Source: Dehalococcoidia bacterium
GTDB taxonomy: Bacteria; Chloroflexota; Dehalococcoidia; SM23-28-2; HRBIN24
Direction: 5' to 3'
DNA: 64,000 bases
Assembly (NCBI GenBank): GCA_032249735.1
Contig: JAVVHA010000005.1
Coordinates: 29,444-93,443, forward strand
Part shown: positions 9,242-19,115 of the stretch, one piece after another
Layout of the letters: each line of letters opens with the position of its first letter
Position numbering within the stretch: position 1 is the stretch's first letter
Notes under the pieces: generated by a model
Databases searched by the model: none
The model's input: the letters and a program-made list of their open reading frames with translations, nothing else
What the model was told of the DNA's origin: nothing
Program-made: the position numbers and the translations under genes

Positions 9242-10009
9242 ATGGCCCCATTGGTGCGGGTGGAGCGCGATGGCCCCGTATATGAGGTGGTGCTTAGCCG
9301 TCCTGACCGGCTCAACGCTCTGACAGCGGACATGGTGGCCCAGCTTCATGCTGCCTTGGACCAGGTGGGGGACGCGCGGGCCCTCCTTCTGTGGGGCGAG
9401 GGACGGGCCTTCTCGGCCGGACGGGACCTCTCGGAAGCGCAGCCAGGGGAGGAGGACGCTGCGCGGGTCCTGAGGGAGCTGTTCCACCCTCTCTTCCTGC
9501 GCCTATACCGCTGCCCCATCCCAACGGTGGCTGCTGTGCAGGGGGCCTGTCTGGGGGCAGGGCTCGGGTTGGCCTTCGCCTGCGATGTGGTGATAGCGGC
9601 CGAGGATGCCTTCTTCGCCTCTCCCTTCGGCCGCATTGGGGCGGTACTGGACTCCGGGGGGCACTACCATTTCGTGCGCCTGCTGGGCCTAAAGCGGGCC
9701 ATGGACCTCATCTACAGCGGCCGCCGCATCACCGGCAAGGAGGCGGAGGCCATGGGGCTAGTGAGCAGGGCTGTGCCCGCCGATGAGCTGCTCCCCACGG
9801 CCCGGCAGCTGGCTCAGTCCATAGCGCGGGGCCCCACCTTGGCCTTCCGTCTCTCCAAGCGCATCGCCCAGGCTGCAGTGACAGCTGACTATGCCGACGT
9901 GCTGGATATGGAGGCTGATGCTCAGGGCATCATCTCCCGCAGCCACGACTATACCGAGGGTGTGAGGGCCTTCCTGGAGAAGCGGGAGCCCTCCTTCCGT
10001 GGCGCGTAG
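9242..10009 (+). CDS. Enoyl-CoA hydratase/isomerase family protein
   Basis: Crotonase-fold protein of 255 residues that would hydrate or isomerise an enoyl-CoA in beta-oxidation. The oxyanion-hole segments GRAFSAGRDL (near 57) and GACLGAGLGLAFACD (near 100) are present, followed by FGRIGAVLDSGG where the second catalytic acidic residue of the family usually lies. The first catalytic Glu position looks replaced, closer to PaaG-type isomerase/hydratases than to classical EchA. AAGGAGGTGAGGAG precedes the ATG. It is monocistronic and convergent with the acyl-CoA dehydrogenase at 10060. Confidence 0.88.
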   Translation: MAPLVRVERDGPVYEVVLSRPDRLNALTADMVAQLHAALDQVGDARALLLWGEGRAFSAGRDLSEAQPGEEDAARVLRELFHPLFLRLYRCPIPTVAAVQGACLGAGLGLAFACDVVIAAEDAFFASPFGRIGAVLDSGGHYHFVRLLGLKRAMDLIYSGRRITGKEAEAMGLVSRAVPADELLPTARQLAQSIARGPTLAFRLSKRIAQAAVTADYADVLDMEADAQGIISRSHDYTEGVRAFLEKREPSFRGA

Positions 10010-10059
10010 GGCCCTTCTGGCCTCGCTGGGCCGCTGGCGCCGGGTCGGCCATTTATCGC

Positions 10060-11289
10060 TTAGAAGGACAGGTCGCCCCGCAACAGGCGGCGGGCGATGG
10101 TACGACGCATGATCTCGGCCGAGCCGTCGGCGATGCGAACCGTCCGCAGCTGATGCCAGGCATCGTATAGCTTGGCATCATTGGAGAGGCCTATTCCCCC
10201 CAGCACCTGCATACAGCGGTCGATAGTGCGGAAGCCGGCCTCGGTGGCAAAGGCCTTGATGATGGCCGTTTCCTTCACCGCCGCCTCCCCCCGCTCCACG
10301 CGCCAGGCGCAGTTAAGGCCCATCATGCGGGCGGCGTAGGTCTCGATGGCCGAGTCCGCCAGGAGCCATTGCACCCCCTGATATTCGGCGATGGGCTGTC
10401 CAAAGGCCACCCTTTCCTGGGCGTAACGGACGGCCCGCTCCAGGGCCCAGCGGGAGAGGCCCACCGCTCGCGCGCAGTTGTAGAGGCGGCCCGTGTTGAC
10501 ACCCTGCAGGGCAATATCGAAGCCCCTGTCCACCTCCCCCAAGACCCTGTCATGGGGCACACGCAGGCCCTGGAACTTCAGCACCGCCTCCATCCCCCCC
10601 ACGTGGCCGTAGACCCGCATGACCGAGGCCACCTCATAGCCGGGCCAGTGGGCGTCCACTAAAAAGCAGGAGATGCCTCCCTGGCGCCTCGCCGCTTGGT
10701 CGGGGTCGGTGACGGCAAACACAAGAGCGTGATGGGCATAGGGGCCGTTGGAGATCCAGCGCTTGGTGCCGTCCATAACCCAGTGGTCCCCTTCGCGACG
10801 GGCGGTGGTCTTTATTGCCCAAGCGTCGGAGCCAGCCCCTGGCTCGGTGAGGGCGAAGCACGAAGTCTTCTCTCCCGAGATGAGGGCCGGCAATACCTCC
10901 TGACGGGCGGAGGGGGACAGATGCCGCAAATGGGGGCCGGGGCCGCTGGTCCAGTGGGCCACCACCTGGTAGGGGAGGAGCCTGCCTGGGCCGGCGTGAT
11001 GGTAAAGGGCCTCCCACACCAGGAAAAGGGCTATGGGCCCCATTCCGGCGCCGCCCAGCTCCTGGGGCACGAAGAGGTTGTAGTGGCCCTCGCGGGCGGA
11101 GGCCATGCGCACCTGCTGCATGAGCTGCAGAGCCTGGGGCACCAGGCGCCCGTCCCTTTGATAGAGGGCGAAGGGGTCTTCAAGAAGGCTTCTGTACTCT
11201 TCCTCTATGGGGGCCACCACTCGGTCGACAAAGCCCAGGACGCCCTCGATGGCTTGCTGGATCTGGGAGGGAACGGCAAAGTCCACCAT
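10060..11289 (-). CDS. Acyl-CoA dehydrogenase, ACAD10/11-like
   Basis: FAD-dependent acyl-CoA dehydrogenase of 409 residues: N-terminal helical domain, the FALTEPGAGSDAWAI flavin/substrate motif near 145, the GTKRWISNG beta domain and a C-terminal helical domain with QVLGGIGLSND. Near the C-terminus it reads RIADGSAEI, where many members have YEGT with the catalytic Glu; this matches the ACAD10/11-type subgroup. It begins 11 bases after the trpB stop and so is probably cotranscribed with the trp operon although it has no known tryptophan role. Electrons would go to ETF, which is encoded at 54125-55939. Confidence 0.9.
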   Translation of the reverse strand: MVDFAVPSQIQQAIEGVLGFVDRVVAPIEEEYRSLLEDPFALYQRDGRLVPQALQLMQQVRMASAREGHYNLFVPQELGGAGMGPIALFLVWEALYHHAGPGRLLPYQVVAHWTSGPGPHLRHLSPSARQEVLPALISGEKTSCFALTEPGAGSDAWAIKTTARREGDHWVMDGTKRWISNGPYAHHALVFAVTDPDQAARRQGGISCFLVDAHWPGYEVASVMRVYGHVGGMEAVLKFQGLRVPHDRVLGEVDRGFDIALQGVNTGRLYNCARAVGLSRWALERAVRYAQERVAFGQPIAEYQGVQWLLADSAIETYAARMMGLNCAWRVERGEAAVKETAIIKAFATEAGFRTIDRCMQVLGGIGLSNDAKLYDAWHQLRTVRIADGSAEIMRRTIARRLLRGDLSF

Positions 11290-11300
11290 TGTCGCCTCCT

Positions 11301-12509
11301 CTAAAGCTCCTCGCCTAATATACTACCACCCAGGGCGCGGGCTACTACCGCCACGTCCTTGTCTCCCCTCCCCGAGAGACATACCAGGATGATGGTATCG
11401 TGAGGAAGGGTGCGGGCCAGCTGGGCAGCATAGTAGATGGCATGGGCAGGCTCTAGTGCTGGCAGGATCCCCTCCGTCTCAGCCAGAAGGCAGAACCCCT
11501 CTAAGGCCTGGGCATCAGTGACGGCTACGTATTGGGCCCGGCCCGTCTCCTTGAGGTAGGCGTGCTCGGGCCCCACGCCAGGGTAGTCGAGGCCGGCGGC
11601 TATGGAATGGGTGGGCAGCACCTGCCCGTCCTCGTCCTGGAGCAGATAGGAGAGGGCGCCATGGAGGACTCCCGGGCGACCCCGCACCAGGGAGGCGGCG
11701 TGGCGCCCCCCATCAATCCCCTCCCCAGCTGCCTCCACCCCCACCAGATTTACGGGGTCGTCCAAGAAGGGGTGGAAGAGGCCGATGGCGTTGGAGCCAC
11801 CGCCCACACAGGCCACGGCGTAGTCCGGGAGGCGTCCCTCCTTTTCTAGCATCTGCTCCCTCGCCTCCCGGCCGATGACCGACTGGAAATCGCGCACTAT
11901 CATGGGATAGGGGTGGGGCCCGACGGCGCTCCCTAGCAGGTAGTGGGTGGTGCGCACGTTGGTGACCCAATCGCGGATGGCCTCGTTGATGGCGTCCTTG
12001 AGGGTCTGGGTGCCTGACTCCACCGGGCGCACCTCCGCCCCCAACAGACGCATGCGGAAGACGTTGGGGGATTGGCGGCGCACGTCCTCCGCCCCCATAT
12101 AGATGATGCACTCCAGCCCCAGCAGGGCACACACGGTGGCCGTGGCCACCCCGTGCTGGCCTGCCCCCGTCTCGGCCACGATGCGCCTCTTGCCCATCCT
12201 CTTGGCGAGAAGCCCCTGGCCAAGGGCGTTGTTGATCTTGTGGGCGCCCGTATGGGCCAGGTCCTCACGCTTGAGGTAGATCTTGGCCCCACCCATACGT
12301 CGGCTCAGGTTGCGCGCCCAATAAAGGGGGGTTGGGCGTCCGGCGTAGTCGCGCAGGAGATCCGCCAGCTCGGCCTGGAAGGCAGGATCCTGACGGGCCC
12401 AGAGATAGGCCTCCTCCAATTCCTGCAGGGCAGACATGAGGGTCTCGGGCACGTAGCGGCCCCCGAAGGGCCCAAAGCGACCACGGGCATCAGGGATGTG
12501 GGACCTCAC
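11301..12509 (-). CDS. trpB: Tryptophan synthase beta subunit
   Basis: PLP-dependent beta subunit (TrpB1 type), 402 residues, joining indole to serine. The start is the GTG at 12507-12509, which overlaps the trpF stop (GTGA); an upstream ATG at 12612-12614 would add unrelated sequence. It begins with [16 protein letters not shown], has the PLP lysine in [25 protein letters not shown], and the phosphate loop [10 protein letters not shown]. TrpB1 normally pairs with TrpA, but no trpA follows; an acyl-CoA dehydrogenase gene does. Confidence 0.96.
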   Translation of the reverse strand: MRSHIPDARGRFGPFGGRYVPETLMSALQELEEAYLWARQDPAFQAELADLLRDYAGRPTPLYWARNLSRRMGGAKIYLKREDLAHTGAHKINNALGQGLLAKRMGKRRIVAETGAGQHGVATATVCALLGLECIIYMGAEDVRRQSPNVFRMRLLGAEVRPVESGTQTLKDAINEAIRDWVTNVRTTHYLLGSAVGPHPYPMIVRDFQSVIGREAREQMLEKEGRLPDYAVACVGGGSNAIGLFHPFLDDPVNLVGVEAAGEGIDGGRHAASLVRGRPGVLHGALSYLLQDEDGQVLPTHSIAAGLDYPGVGPEHAYLKETGRAQYVAVTDAQALEGFCLLAETEGILPALEPAHAIYYAAQLARTLPHDTIILVCLSGRGDKDVAVVARALGGSILGEEL

Positions 12510-13210
12510 TGCTCCCCCACCAGGGCGGCCTTGGCGTTGGCGATGAAGGCGCGAATCTTGGCCACGTCCTTGCGTCCGCCCGTCTCCACGCCACTGGAGA
12601 CGTCCACAGCCCAAGGGCGTACCACCTTTATGGCCTGCGAGACATTTTCGGGGGTGAGCCCCCCCGCCAGGACGATGGGCACCTGCCGCGCCACTTGGGC
12701 GGCTATCTGCCAGTCCAGGGCCTTACCGGTGCCCCCGTAAGTGCCCTCCACATAGGGGTCCAGGAGGGGTATGGCTCCCTCGCCTATGTTGGCCAGCACC
12801 TCTTCTGCCGTCTGGCCTGGGCGCACTTTGAGACACTTAAACACGGGGCGCCGGATGTGCCGGCACATCTCCCAGGGCTCAGAGCCTGACAGCTGGACTA
12901 TGTCCAGATGGCAGTCCTGAGCTATGGCGTTGACGGTGTCGGGGTCCTGGTCGGCAAATACCCCTACCAGCAAAGGGCGGGAGGTGGCTAAAAGCTCCTC
13001 CACCAGCCCTGTAGTGGTAGGGGCGCTATAGGGCGGAGTAGGGCGGTCCAGCTTGCCCAAGGCCATGGCGATCTTGCGGGCCTGGCCGATGGTCACCTGG
13101 CGACGGCTGGGGGCAAAGACGATGCCCACGAAGTCGGCTCCCAAGGTGGCTGCCGCCCGCGCGTGCTGGGGCTCCATAACCCCGCATATCTTCACTAGAC
13201 AAGGCTTCAT
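12506..13210 (-). CDS. trpF: Phosphoribosylanthranilate isomerase
   Basis: TIM-barrel isomerase of about 234 residues converting PRA to CdRP in tryptophan synthesis. It opens with LVKICGV (catalytic Cys), carries [14 protein letters not shown], the catalytic Asp region [29 protein letters not shown] and [14 protein letters not shown]. The start chosen, ATG 13208-13210, fits the family; a longer frame reaches 13261 and overlaps the trpC end. A Pro/Thr-rich stretch ([13 protein letters not shown]) sits in the loop after helix 2, somewhat longer than usual. Confidence 0.95.
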   Translation of the reverse strand: MKPCLVKICGVMEPQHARAAATLGADFVGIVFAPSRRQVTIGQARKIAMALGKLDRPTPPYSAPTTTGLVEELLATSRPLLVGVFADQDPDTVNAIAQDCHLDIVQLSGSEPWEMCRHIRRPVFKCLKVRPGQTAEEVLANIGEGAIPLLDPYVEGTYGGTGKALDWQIAAQVARQVPIVLAGGLTPENVSQAIKVVRPWAVDVSSGVETGGRKDVAKIRAFIANAKAALVGEQ

Positions 13211-13257
13211 GCCCACACGCCCATCCCCGGCGAACCCCATAATACCCTTTTGGGCCT

Positions 13258-14052
13258 TCAAGAGCCAATGGCCAAAAGCTCACGTATCTTGGCCTCGGGG
13301 TCGGGGGCGGTGACCAGCGCTTCGCCGATGAGGAGGGCATGCACCCCAAGGGCAGCCATCCTCATCACGTCCTTCGGGGTATGGATGCCTGACTCAGCCA
13401 CCACCTTCACCCCTTTGGGGATGAGGGGGATAAGCCGCTCGGTAGTGGACAGGTCCACGGCGAAGGTGCGCAAGTCGCGGTTATTTATGCCGATGATGGC
13501 GGCCCCGGCCTGCACGGCTCGCCATAGCTCCTCCTCGTCGTGGACCTCTACCAGTGCCTCCATGCCTAGCTCCCGCGTCAGGGAGATGAGGTGCCCCAGC
13601 TCGTCCCCTCGCAGGCAAGCGACGATGAGAAGGAGGGCATCCGCACCGCAGGCCCGCGACTCGTAGACCTGGTACGGGTCGAAGATGAAGTCCTTGCGCA
13701 AAAGAGGAGGGCCGTGAGGGAGGGCCTGGCGGACGGCGGTCAGATGCGCTAGCGAACCGCCAAAGTAACGTTCATCTGTGAGCACGGATATGGCTGCTGC
13801 CCCAGCGCGGGCGTAGGCACAGGCCAGGGCTACCGGGTCCATATGGGGTCTCAGGAGGCCCTTGGAGGGGCTGCGGGCTTTCACCTCGGCGATGAGCTTG
13901 GGCCATGGGCCGGCCAGGGCGGTGGCGAAAGGCCGTACGGGTGGGGCCTGGCGCGCCCTCGCCATCATCACCTCCAGGGGCAGACGCTCCCTGGCCTGGG
14001 CTACCTCCCGGCGCTTGTAGGCCAGGATCTCATCCAGCACCGAGGGGGCCAT
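13258..14052 (-). CDS. trpC: Indole-3-glycerol phosphate synthase
   Basis: TIM-barrel synthase of 264 residues that closes the indole ring of CdRP. It starts MAPSVLDEILAYKRREVA, one base after the trpD stop. The catalytic EVKARSPSKG, LTDERYFGGS, LLRKDFIFDPYQVYE, EVHDEEEL, GINNRDL and VAESGI motifs are all present. It is an ordinary single-domain TrpC, not fused to TrpF. Confidence 0.96.
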   Translation of the reverse strand: MAPSVLDEILAYKRREVAQARERLPLEVMMARARQAPPVRPFATALAGPWPKLIAEVKARSPSKGLLRPHMDPVALACAYARAGAAAISVLTDERYFGGSLAHLTAVRQALPHGPPLLRKDFIFDPYQVYESRACGADALLLIVACLRGDELGHLISLTRELGMEALVEVHDEEELWRAVQAGAAIIGINNRDLRTFAVDLSTTERLIPLIPKGVKVVAESGIHTPKDVMRMAALGVHALLIGEALVTAPDPEAKIRELLAIGS

Positions 14053-14053
14053 G

Positions 14054-15085
14054 TCATCCCTCTGCCTTCTGGGTGAAGGATATGAACTCGTCCAACTTGC
14101 GCAGGGCTGCACCGGAGTCGATGGCCTGGGCAGCCATCGCCATCCCCTCCCTGAGGGATGGCACGGCCCCGCCGGCTAGGATGGCGGCTGCGGCGTTGAG
14201 GATTACGAAGTCCCGCAGGGGGCCCCGCTCCTGGCCCCCGAGGACGGCGCGTAGGAGCTGGGCGTTGCGGGAAGGGTCGCTGGCACAGATGGCCTCCAGT
14301 GGACAGGGCGATACGCCCAGCTCCTCTGGTCGTATCTCCCACTGCGTCACGGCGTTTTGCGTTACCTCCCACACCATGGTGGGGGCCGAGGGGCTCACCT
14401 CGTCCAGGCCGTCCAGGCTATGGACCACCAAGGCCTTCTCCACCCCCAGGCGTTGCAGTGCTAGAGCCATCTTCTCCCCCAGGGAGGCATGGGCCACCCC
14501 TAAGAGATGATGGGTAGCGCCGGCGGGGTTGGAGAGGGGGCCCAGGAGATTAAAGATGGTCCGCACTCCTATCTCGCGGCGGGGCCCGGCGGCGTGGCCC
14601 ATGGCCGGATGGAAGCGGGGAGCGAACAAGAACCCCAGCCCCACCTGGCGGAGACATCGCGTGACCCCTTCTGGGCCCAGGTCGATGCGGGCCCCCAAGG
14701 CCTCCAGCAGGTCGGCCGAGCCGCAGCGGGAGGAGGCTGCCCGGTTGCCGTGCTTGGCCACCCGTAGCCCACAGGCGGCAGCCACCACGGCGGCGGCCGT
14801 GGAGGCGTTGAAGGTGCTCTTGCCATCGCCTCCCGTGCCGCAGGTGTCCAAGATGGGGGGTGGCGCATCCACCCGCAAGGCCCGCCGACGCATGGCTGTG
14901 GCCATCCCCACTAGCTCGTCTACTGTCTCACCTCGCAGGCGGAGAGCAGTTAATAGCGCACCCAGCTGGGCGGGGGTCGCCTTGCCATCCATCACTTGCT
15001 CCATCACCGCCCTGGCCTCTTCCTCAGATAGGTGACGGCCCTCGTCCACCAGGATGCGAATGGCTTCTCGCACCTCTAGCAGCAC
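14054..15085 (-). CDS. trpD: Anthranilate phosphoribosyltransferase
   Basis: Transferase of 343 residues, usual length, adding phosphoribosyl to anthranilate. The PRPP loop reads [16 protein letters not shown], followed by [21 protein letters not shown] and the DG(L)DE segment that binds magnesium. The start is a GTG at 15083-15085 overlapping the trpG stop by ten bases, which suggests tight translational coupling of the anthranilate-forming and anthranilate-using steps. Confidence 0.96.
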   Translation of the reverse strand: MLLEVREAIRILVDEGRHLSEEEARAVMEQVMDGKATPAQLGALLTALRLRGETVDELVGMATAMRRRALRVDAPPPILDTCGTGGDGKSTFNASTAAAVVAAACGLRVAKHGNRAASSRCGSADLLEALGARIDLGPEGVTRCLRQVGLGFLFAPRFHPAMGHAAGPRREIGVRTIFNLLGPLSNPAGATHHLLGVAHASLGEKMALALQRLGVEKALVVHSLDGLDEVSPSAPTMVWEVTQNAVTQWEIRPEELGVSPCPLEAICASDPSRNAQLLRAVLGGQERGPLRDFVILNAAAAILAGGAVPSLREGMAMAAQAIDSGAALRKLDEFISFTQKAEG

Positions 15086-15669
15086 AGCTGCTCCAGGAAA
15101 TTGCGCAGGATCTGCTTACCCGAAGGTGTGGCGATGGACTCGGGGTGGAACTGGACCCCCTCCACCGGGAGGTGGCGGTGGCGCAGCCCCATGATGAGCC
15201 CCTTGTCTGTCCAGGCCGTGACCTCCAGGACAGGGGGGAGCGATTCCCTTTCTACTACTAAAGAGTGGTAGCGGACGGCCGGGAAGGGGTTGGGCAGGCC
15301 CGTTAAGACGCCTGCGCCCGTGTGGTAGATGTTGGAGAGCTTGCCGTGGACGATCTCCTCCGCTCCTACCACGCGACCGCCGAAGGCCTCGCCGATACAT
15401 TGGTGGCCCAGGCAGACCCCCAGTATGGGCACCTTGCCCGCCAGGGCCTGGATAAGGGCCACCGATACCCCTGCCTCTTTAGGGGTGCAGGGCCCAGGCG
15501 AGATGACTACCCCCGAGGGGGCCATGGCGAGGGCCTCCTCCACCGTAATGCGGTCGTTGCGGGCCACCTCCACCGTGGCCCCCAGCTCCCACAGGTACTG
15601 GTAGAGGTTATAGGTGAAGCTGTCATAGTTATCGATAAGAAGGATGGAAGGCCTAGGCCGCGTGCTCAT
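15076..15669 (-). CDS. trpG: Anthranilate synthase glutaminase component
   Basis: Class I glutamine amidotransferase of 197 residues giving ammonia to TrpE. It has [17 protein letters not shown] at the N-terminus, GPCTPKEAG, the nucleophile Cys in GVCLGHQ and the His-Glu pair in VQFHPESI. A folate PabA role is also possible for this family, but the trpDCFB context supports trpG. Its start lies 17 bases inside the preceding ABC ATPase gene. Confidence 0.94.
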   Translation of the reverse strand: MSTRPRPSILLIDNYDSFTYNLYQYLWELGATVEVARNDRITVEEALAMAPSGVVISPGPCTPKEAGVSVALIQALAGKVPILGVCLGHQCIGEAFGGRVVGAEEIVHGKLSNIYHTGAGVLTGLPNPFPAVRYHSLVVERESLPPVLEVTAWTDKGLIMGLRHRHLPVEGVQFHPESIATPSGKQILRNFLEQLCC

Positions 15670-16345
15670 CGCTGATGATGCGTCCGTCTTCCATCTTTAT
15701 GATGCGTCCACAGTGCCTTGCCACCCCTGGGTCATGGGTGACGATGAGGAAGGTCTGCCCCAGTTCCCGGTTCAGGGCCTCCATGAGCTCTATAACCTGG
15801 GCCGCGGTCTGGGAGTCCAGCTCACCGGTGGGCTCGTCGGCCAGGACCAGGGCTGGCCGCATCACCAGTGCTCTGGCGATGGTCACCCGCTGCTGCTCCC
15901 CCCCTGACAGCTGGGACGGGCGGTGGTGGGCCCTATGGGCGAGTCCCACTCGGGCGAGGGCTTCCAAGGCTCGCTGCCGTCGCTGGCCAGGGGGAACTCG
16001 GGCGTACCGCATGGGCAGCTCCACGTTCTCCAGGGCCGTGAGGGTGGGGATAAGGTTGAACTCCTGGAAAACGAACCCCACCTTCTCGCGCCGCACCCGC
16101 GTCAGGGCACGGCCGTTGAGGCGGGTGATATCCACCCCGTCCAACACCACCTGACCCTCGTCGGGTCGGTCCAGCCCCCCCAAGATGTTCAGGAGGGTGG
16201 TCTTGCCCGAGCCCGAACGGCCCATGATGGCCACCATGCTACCCCGCTCCACCACCAGGTCCACGCCGTCCAAGGCTCGCACTACCTCGCCCCCCATGCG
16301 ATAGGTCTTGCGGAGCCCGCGGGCCAGTACAGCGGGAGAATTCAT
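15653..16345 (-). CDS. MacB/LolD-type ABC exporter ATP-binding protein
   Basis: ATPase of 230 residues in the MacB/LolD/FtsE class. Walker A is [10 protein letters not shown], the Q-loop [22 protein letters not shown] is diagnostic of the class, the signature is LSGGEQQRV and Walker B is [12 protein letters not shown]. It works with the permease encoded 7 bases upstream (16353-17561). The pair is embedded in the trp operon between trpE and trpG and overlaps trpG by 17 bases, so cotranscription is very likely. Cargo is unknown. Confidence 0.93.
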   Translation of the reverse strand: MNSPAVLARGLRKTYRMGGEVVRALDGVDLVVERGSMVAIMGRSGSGKTTLLNILGGLDRPDEGQVVLDGVDITRLNGRALTRVRREKVGFVFQEFNLIPTLTALENVELPMRYARVPPGQRRQRALEALARVGLAHRAHHRPSQLSGGEQQRVTIARALVMRPALVLADEPTGELDSQTAAQVIELMEALNRELGQTFLIVTHDPGVARHCGRIIKMEDGRIISDEHAA

Positions 16346-16352
16346 AGCCTTA

Positions 16353-17561
16353 TCACTCCGCCCGCAGGGCCTCCACGGGCCGGAGACGGGCAGCGCGCAA
16401 GGCGGGGAAGATGCCAGCGGCTGCCCCCAGCCCCGCAGCGAAGGCCACCGACCCTAGGGCCAGGCGCATGGTCACGAGAAATATGGGGCCTCCCGCCGCC
16501 TCCTGGGCGAAGTGGTTAAGGACGCGCACCCCCACCTCCCCCAGGCCCAGCCCTATGAGGCCTCCCATAAGGCCTATAAAGGCCGCTTCCGTCAGGTACT
16601 CCCACAGGATGTCGCTATCGGCGGCCCCCACCGCCTTCTTGATGCCGATCTCGCGCACCCTTTCGGCCACCGACATCACCATGGTGTTGATGATGGACAG
16701 ACCCCCCACGATCAGGGCCACCATGGCCACTCCCAGGATAGTGAACTGGAAGATGCGGTTGCTAGTCTGCAGCGGCTGCCGCAGCTCTGATGGCCCCATG
16801 GCGTCGACATCGGTAAAGCGCGAGCGTATCTCTTGAGCCAAAATATCACCGTCTACCCCTTTCTTTAACACCACCCAGATGTTCCGTACCGTGTCGTTGA
16901 CGTTGGCCGCTGCCAGCCACGGTTGCCTCTTGAGCATGATCTCCCGCGCATCCTCTAGGGGGACGTAGAAGACGTTATCGGGGCCGGTGAGGGTGCGGTT
17001 GAGGGTTCCTACCACGCGGAAGGTGATGCCGTCGACCTCCACCTCGTCCCCAGTGCGGACGCCCAGGTAGTTGGCCACGTCCACCCCCAGGACGGCCACT
17101 CGCCGCTGGCCAGGCTGCCACCAGCCGCCGCTGGCGAAGTCGACCTTCACCGGGCCGGGGGCCACCTGGTCGCAGCGGAGACGCTCCTCTACGTCGATGC
17201 CCGATAACACCTTGGGCATGCCGAACCCCGCGCGCGAGCCTGGGTCCAGCAGCATGGATATGTCCTTCTGAACGCATGCCGCCTCTGGCATGCGAGCCAA
17301 CTCCCCGGCCAACGAGGCCGGGACCAGCCCCTGTGACCCGAAGTAGGGATGCCCCGCGCCCTTGGCCATCACCGCCACCCGGTCTGAAAGGTATTTCTCC
17401 CCTCCCACCACCAGGATGTTGACCTTTTCAGCCAAGGCCCCCAACACTACCAGGGCGAAGATGCCGATGGCGATGCCCAAGACGGTAAGGCCAGTGCGAA
17501 TGCGGTGGCGGAGGACATTGCGCACAGGCTCTGGCAGTCTCAGGATGAACACGCGCCCCAT
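16353..17561 (-). CDS. MacB-like ABC transporter permease
   Basis: Permease of 402 residues with the MacB topology: one helix near 22-44 (TGLTVLGIAIGIFALVV), a large extracytoplasmic MacB_PCD domain (about 50-270) and three C-terminal helices in an FtsX domain with the conserved SVAERVREIGIKKAVGA segment. Such mechanotransmitters drive efflux or extraction of peptides, lipoproteins or small molecules. No membrane-fusion (MacA) gene is adjacent. It starts 46 bases after trpE. Confidence 0.92.
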   Translation of the reverse strand: MGRVFILRLPEPVRNVLRHRIRTGLTVLGIAIGIFALVVLGALAEKVNILVVGGEKYLSDRVAVMAKGAGHPYFGSQGLVPASLAGELARMPEAACVQKDISMLLDPGSRAGFGMPKVLSGIDVEERLRCDQVAPGPVKVDFASGGWWQPGQRRVAVLGVDVANYLGVRTGDEVEVDGITFRVVGTLNRTLTGPDNVFYVPLEDAREIMLKRQPWLAAANVNDTVRNIWVVLKKGVDGDILAQEIRSRFTDVDAMGPSELRQPLQTSNRIFQFTILGVAMVALIVGGLSIINTMVMSVAERVREIGIKKAVGAADSDILWEYLTEAAFIGLMGGLIGLGLGEVGVRVLNHFAQEAAGGPIFLVTMRLALGSVAFAAGLGAAAGIFPALRAARLRPVEALRAE

Positions 17562-17606
17562 CTACCCTCCTTAAAGATTACCATCTCCGCAACTGGAGGG
17601 CCACGC

Positions 17607-19115
17607 TCAGTATCCCAGGCTGCCGGTGACGGTGGCGGCCTCCATCTCCTCCGCTCGCTCCATGGCCAGGAGGAGGGCAGCGGCCTTGGCCATGGTCTCG
17701 CCGTGCTCCCGCTCCGGTACCGAATCGTAGACGATGCCGGCCCCCACGTAGATATGGGCCACATCCCCTCGTATCACCAGGGTGCGGATGGTGATGGCCA
17801 TGTCCATGTTGCCTGAGTAATCGAAGTAGCCCACAGCCCCTGCATAGGGGCCACGGCGCTCGTTCTCCAACTCGGCGATGATCTCCATGGCCCGGACCTT
17901 GGGGGCGCCAGAGACGGTGCCGGCGGGGAAGCATGCCCTCAGGGCGTCGTAGCAGGTGAGGTGGGGGCGCAGCCGCCCCTCCACCCGCGATACCAGATGC
18001 ATGACGTGGGAATAGCGCTCCACCTCCATGAAGGCTGGCACCCGTACCGTCCCAGGCTCCGCCACCCGGCCGATGTCGTTGCGGGCCAGGTCCACCAACA
18101 TCAGGTGCTCGGCCCTCTCCTTCTCGTCCTGGCGCAGCTCCTCTTCCAAGGCCCTATCCTCCTCCGCCGTGCGGCCGCGGCGGCGGGTGCCAGCGATGGG
18201 GTGAGTAGTCACCTCGCCGTCCTCCACCCGCACCAACATCTCCGGCGATGCCCCCACGATCTGGAAGTCGTCCAAGTGGAGGTAGTACATGTAGGGGGAG
18301 GGGTTGATAGCGCGTAGGGCGCGGTAGACGGAGAAGGGGTGGGCCTGCAGAGGCCGATATAACCGCTGGGCCAGCACCACCTGGATGACGTCCCCAGCTA
18401 TGACATACCGGCGGGCCCGCTCCACCATGGCCAAGAACTCCTCCTTGCTCACGTTGGAGCGGACGGTGGCTGGGACCTGGACCGGCCGGCGAACGGGATA
18501 GGGCACCGTTGGCAGGGGGCGAGAGAGGCGGGCCACCATCTGTTCGATGCGCCAGCAGGCCTGGCGATAGCTGGCTTCCACGTCCCCATCCAGACGGCAA
18601 TGGGAGATGACCTTGATGACGTGCTGCAGATGATCGAACACCACCAAAGTATCCACGAACATGAACAAGGACTCGGGCACACCCAGCGGGTCCTCAGCCC
18701 TGATGGGCACCCGCGGCTCGAAGTGGCGGACGCACTCCCAAGCCAGGTATCCCACCGCTCCCCCGGTGAACCTCGGTAAGGCGGGCTCCCTACCCCCGCT
18801 GGGCAACACCAACTGGAAACGGGAGAGCTCCCCTTCCACGTCCCTCAGAGGGTCGGCCCCGTCCCAGGGGTGGGCGTAGGGGCCCTGTCGCACCACCCGG
18901 TAGGGCTCAGCGCCGATGAAGGAGTAACGGGCTAGCCGCTCCCCGCCCTCCACCGACTCCAAGAGGAAGGAATAGGGGCCGCGGGCCACCTTGAGGTAGG
19001 CGGAGACGGGCGTCTCCAGGTCAGCAGGCACCTCACGCATGACGGGGCAGAGGTTTCCCTCGCCACGTCGCGCCAGGGCCAGGACCTCCGACAAGGAGGG
19101 CCAATAGGCGGACAT
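17607..19115 (-). CDS. trpE: Anthranilate synthase component I
   Basis: Chorismate-utilising enzyme of 502 residues. The N-terminal domain has the feedback motif LLES ([20 protein letters not shown]), suggesting tryptophan inhibition. The C-terminal chorismate-binding domain shows [26 protein letters not shown] and [18 protein letters not shown]. It overlaps trpS by one base (TGATG). Its glutaminase partner trpG is separated from it by the ABC exporter pair, which is unusual because trpE and trpG are normally adjacent. Confidence 0.95.
   Translation of the reverse strand: MSAYWPSLSEVLALARRGEGNLCPVMREVPADLETPVSAYLKVARGPYSFLLESVEGGERLARYSFIGAEPYRVVRQGPYAHPWDGADPLRDVEGELSRFQLVLPSGGREPALPRFTGGAVGYLAWECVRHFEPRVPIRAEDPLGVPESLFMFVDTLVVFDHLQHVIKVISHCRLDGDVEASYRQACWRIEQMVARLSRPLPTVPYPVRRPVQVPATVRSNVSKEEFLAMVERARRYVIAGDVIQVVLAQRLYRPLQAHPFSVYRALRAINPSPYMYYLHLDDFQIVGASPEMLVRVEDGEVTTHPIAGTRRRGRTAEEDRALEEELRQDEKERAEHLMLVDLARNDIGRVAEPGTVRVPAFMEVERYSHVMHLVSRVEGRLRPHLTCYDALRACFPAGTVSGAPKVRAMEIIAELENERRGPYAGAVGYFDYSGNMDMAITIRTLVIRGDVAHIYVGAGIVYDSVPEREHGETMAKAAALLLAMERAEEMEAATVTGSLGY

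Noticed and set aside
10010..10059. GC-rich gap between convergent genes as a bidirectional terminator
   Set aside because: GGCCC and GGGCC arms can pair but there is no T-run on either strand; I see nothing convincing.
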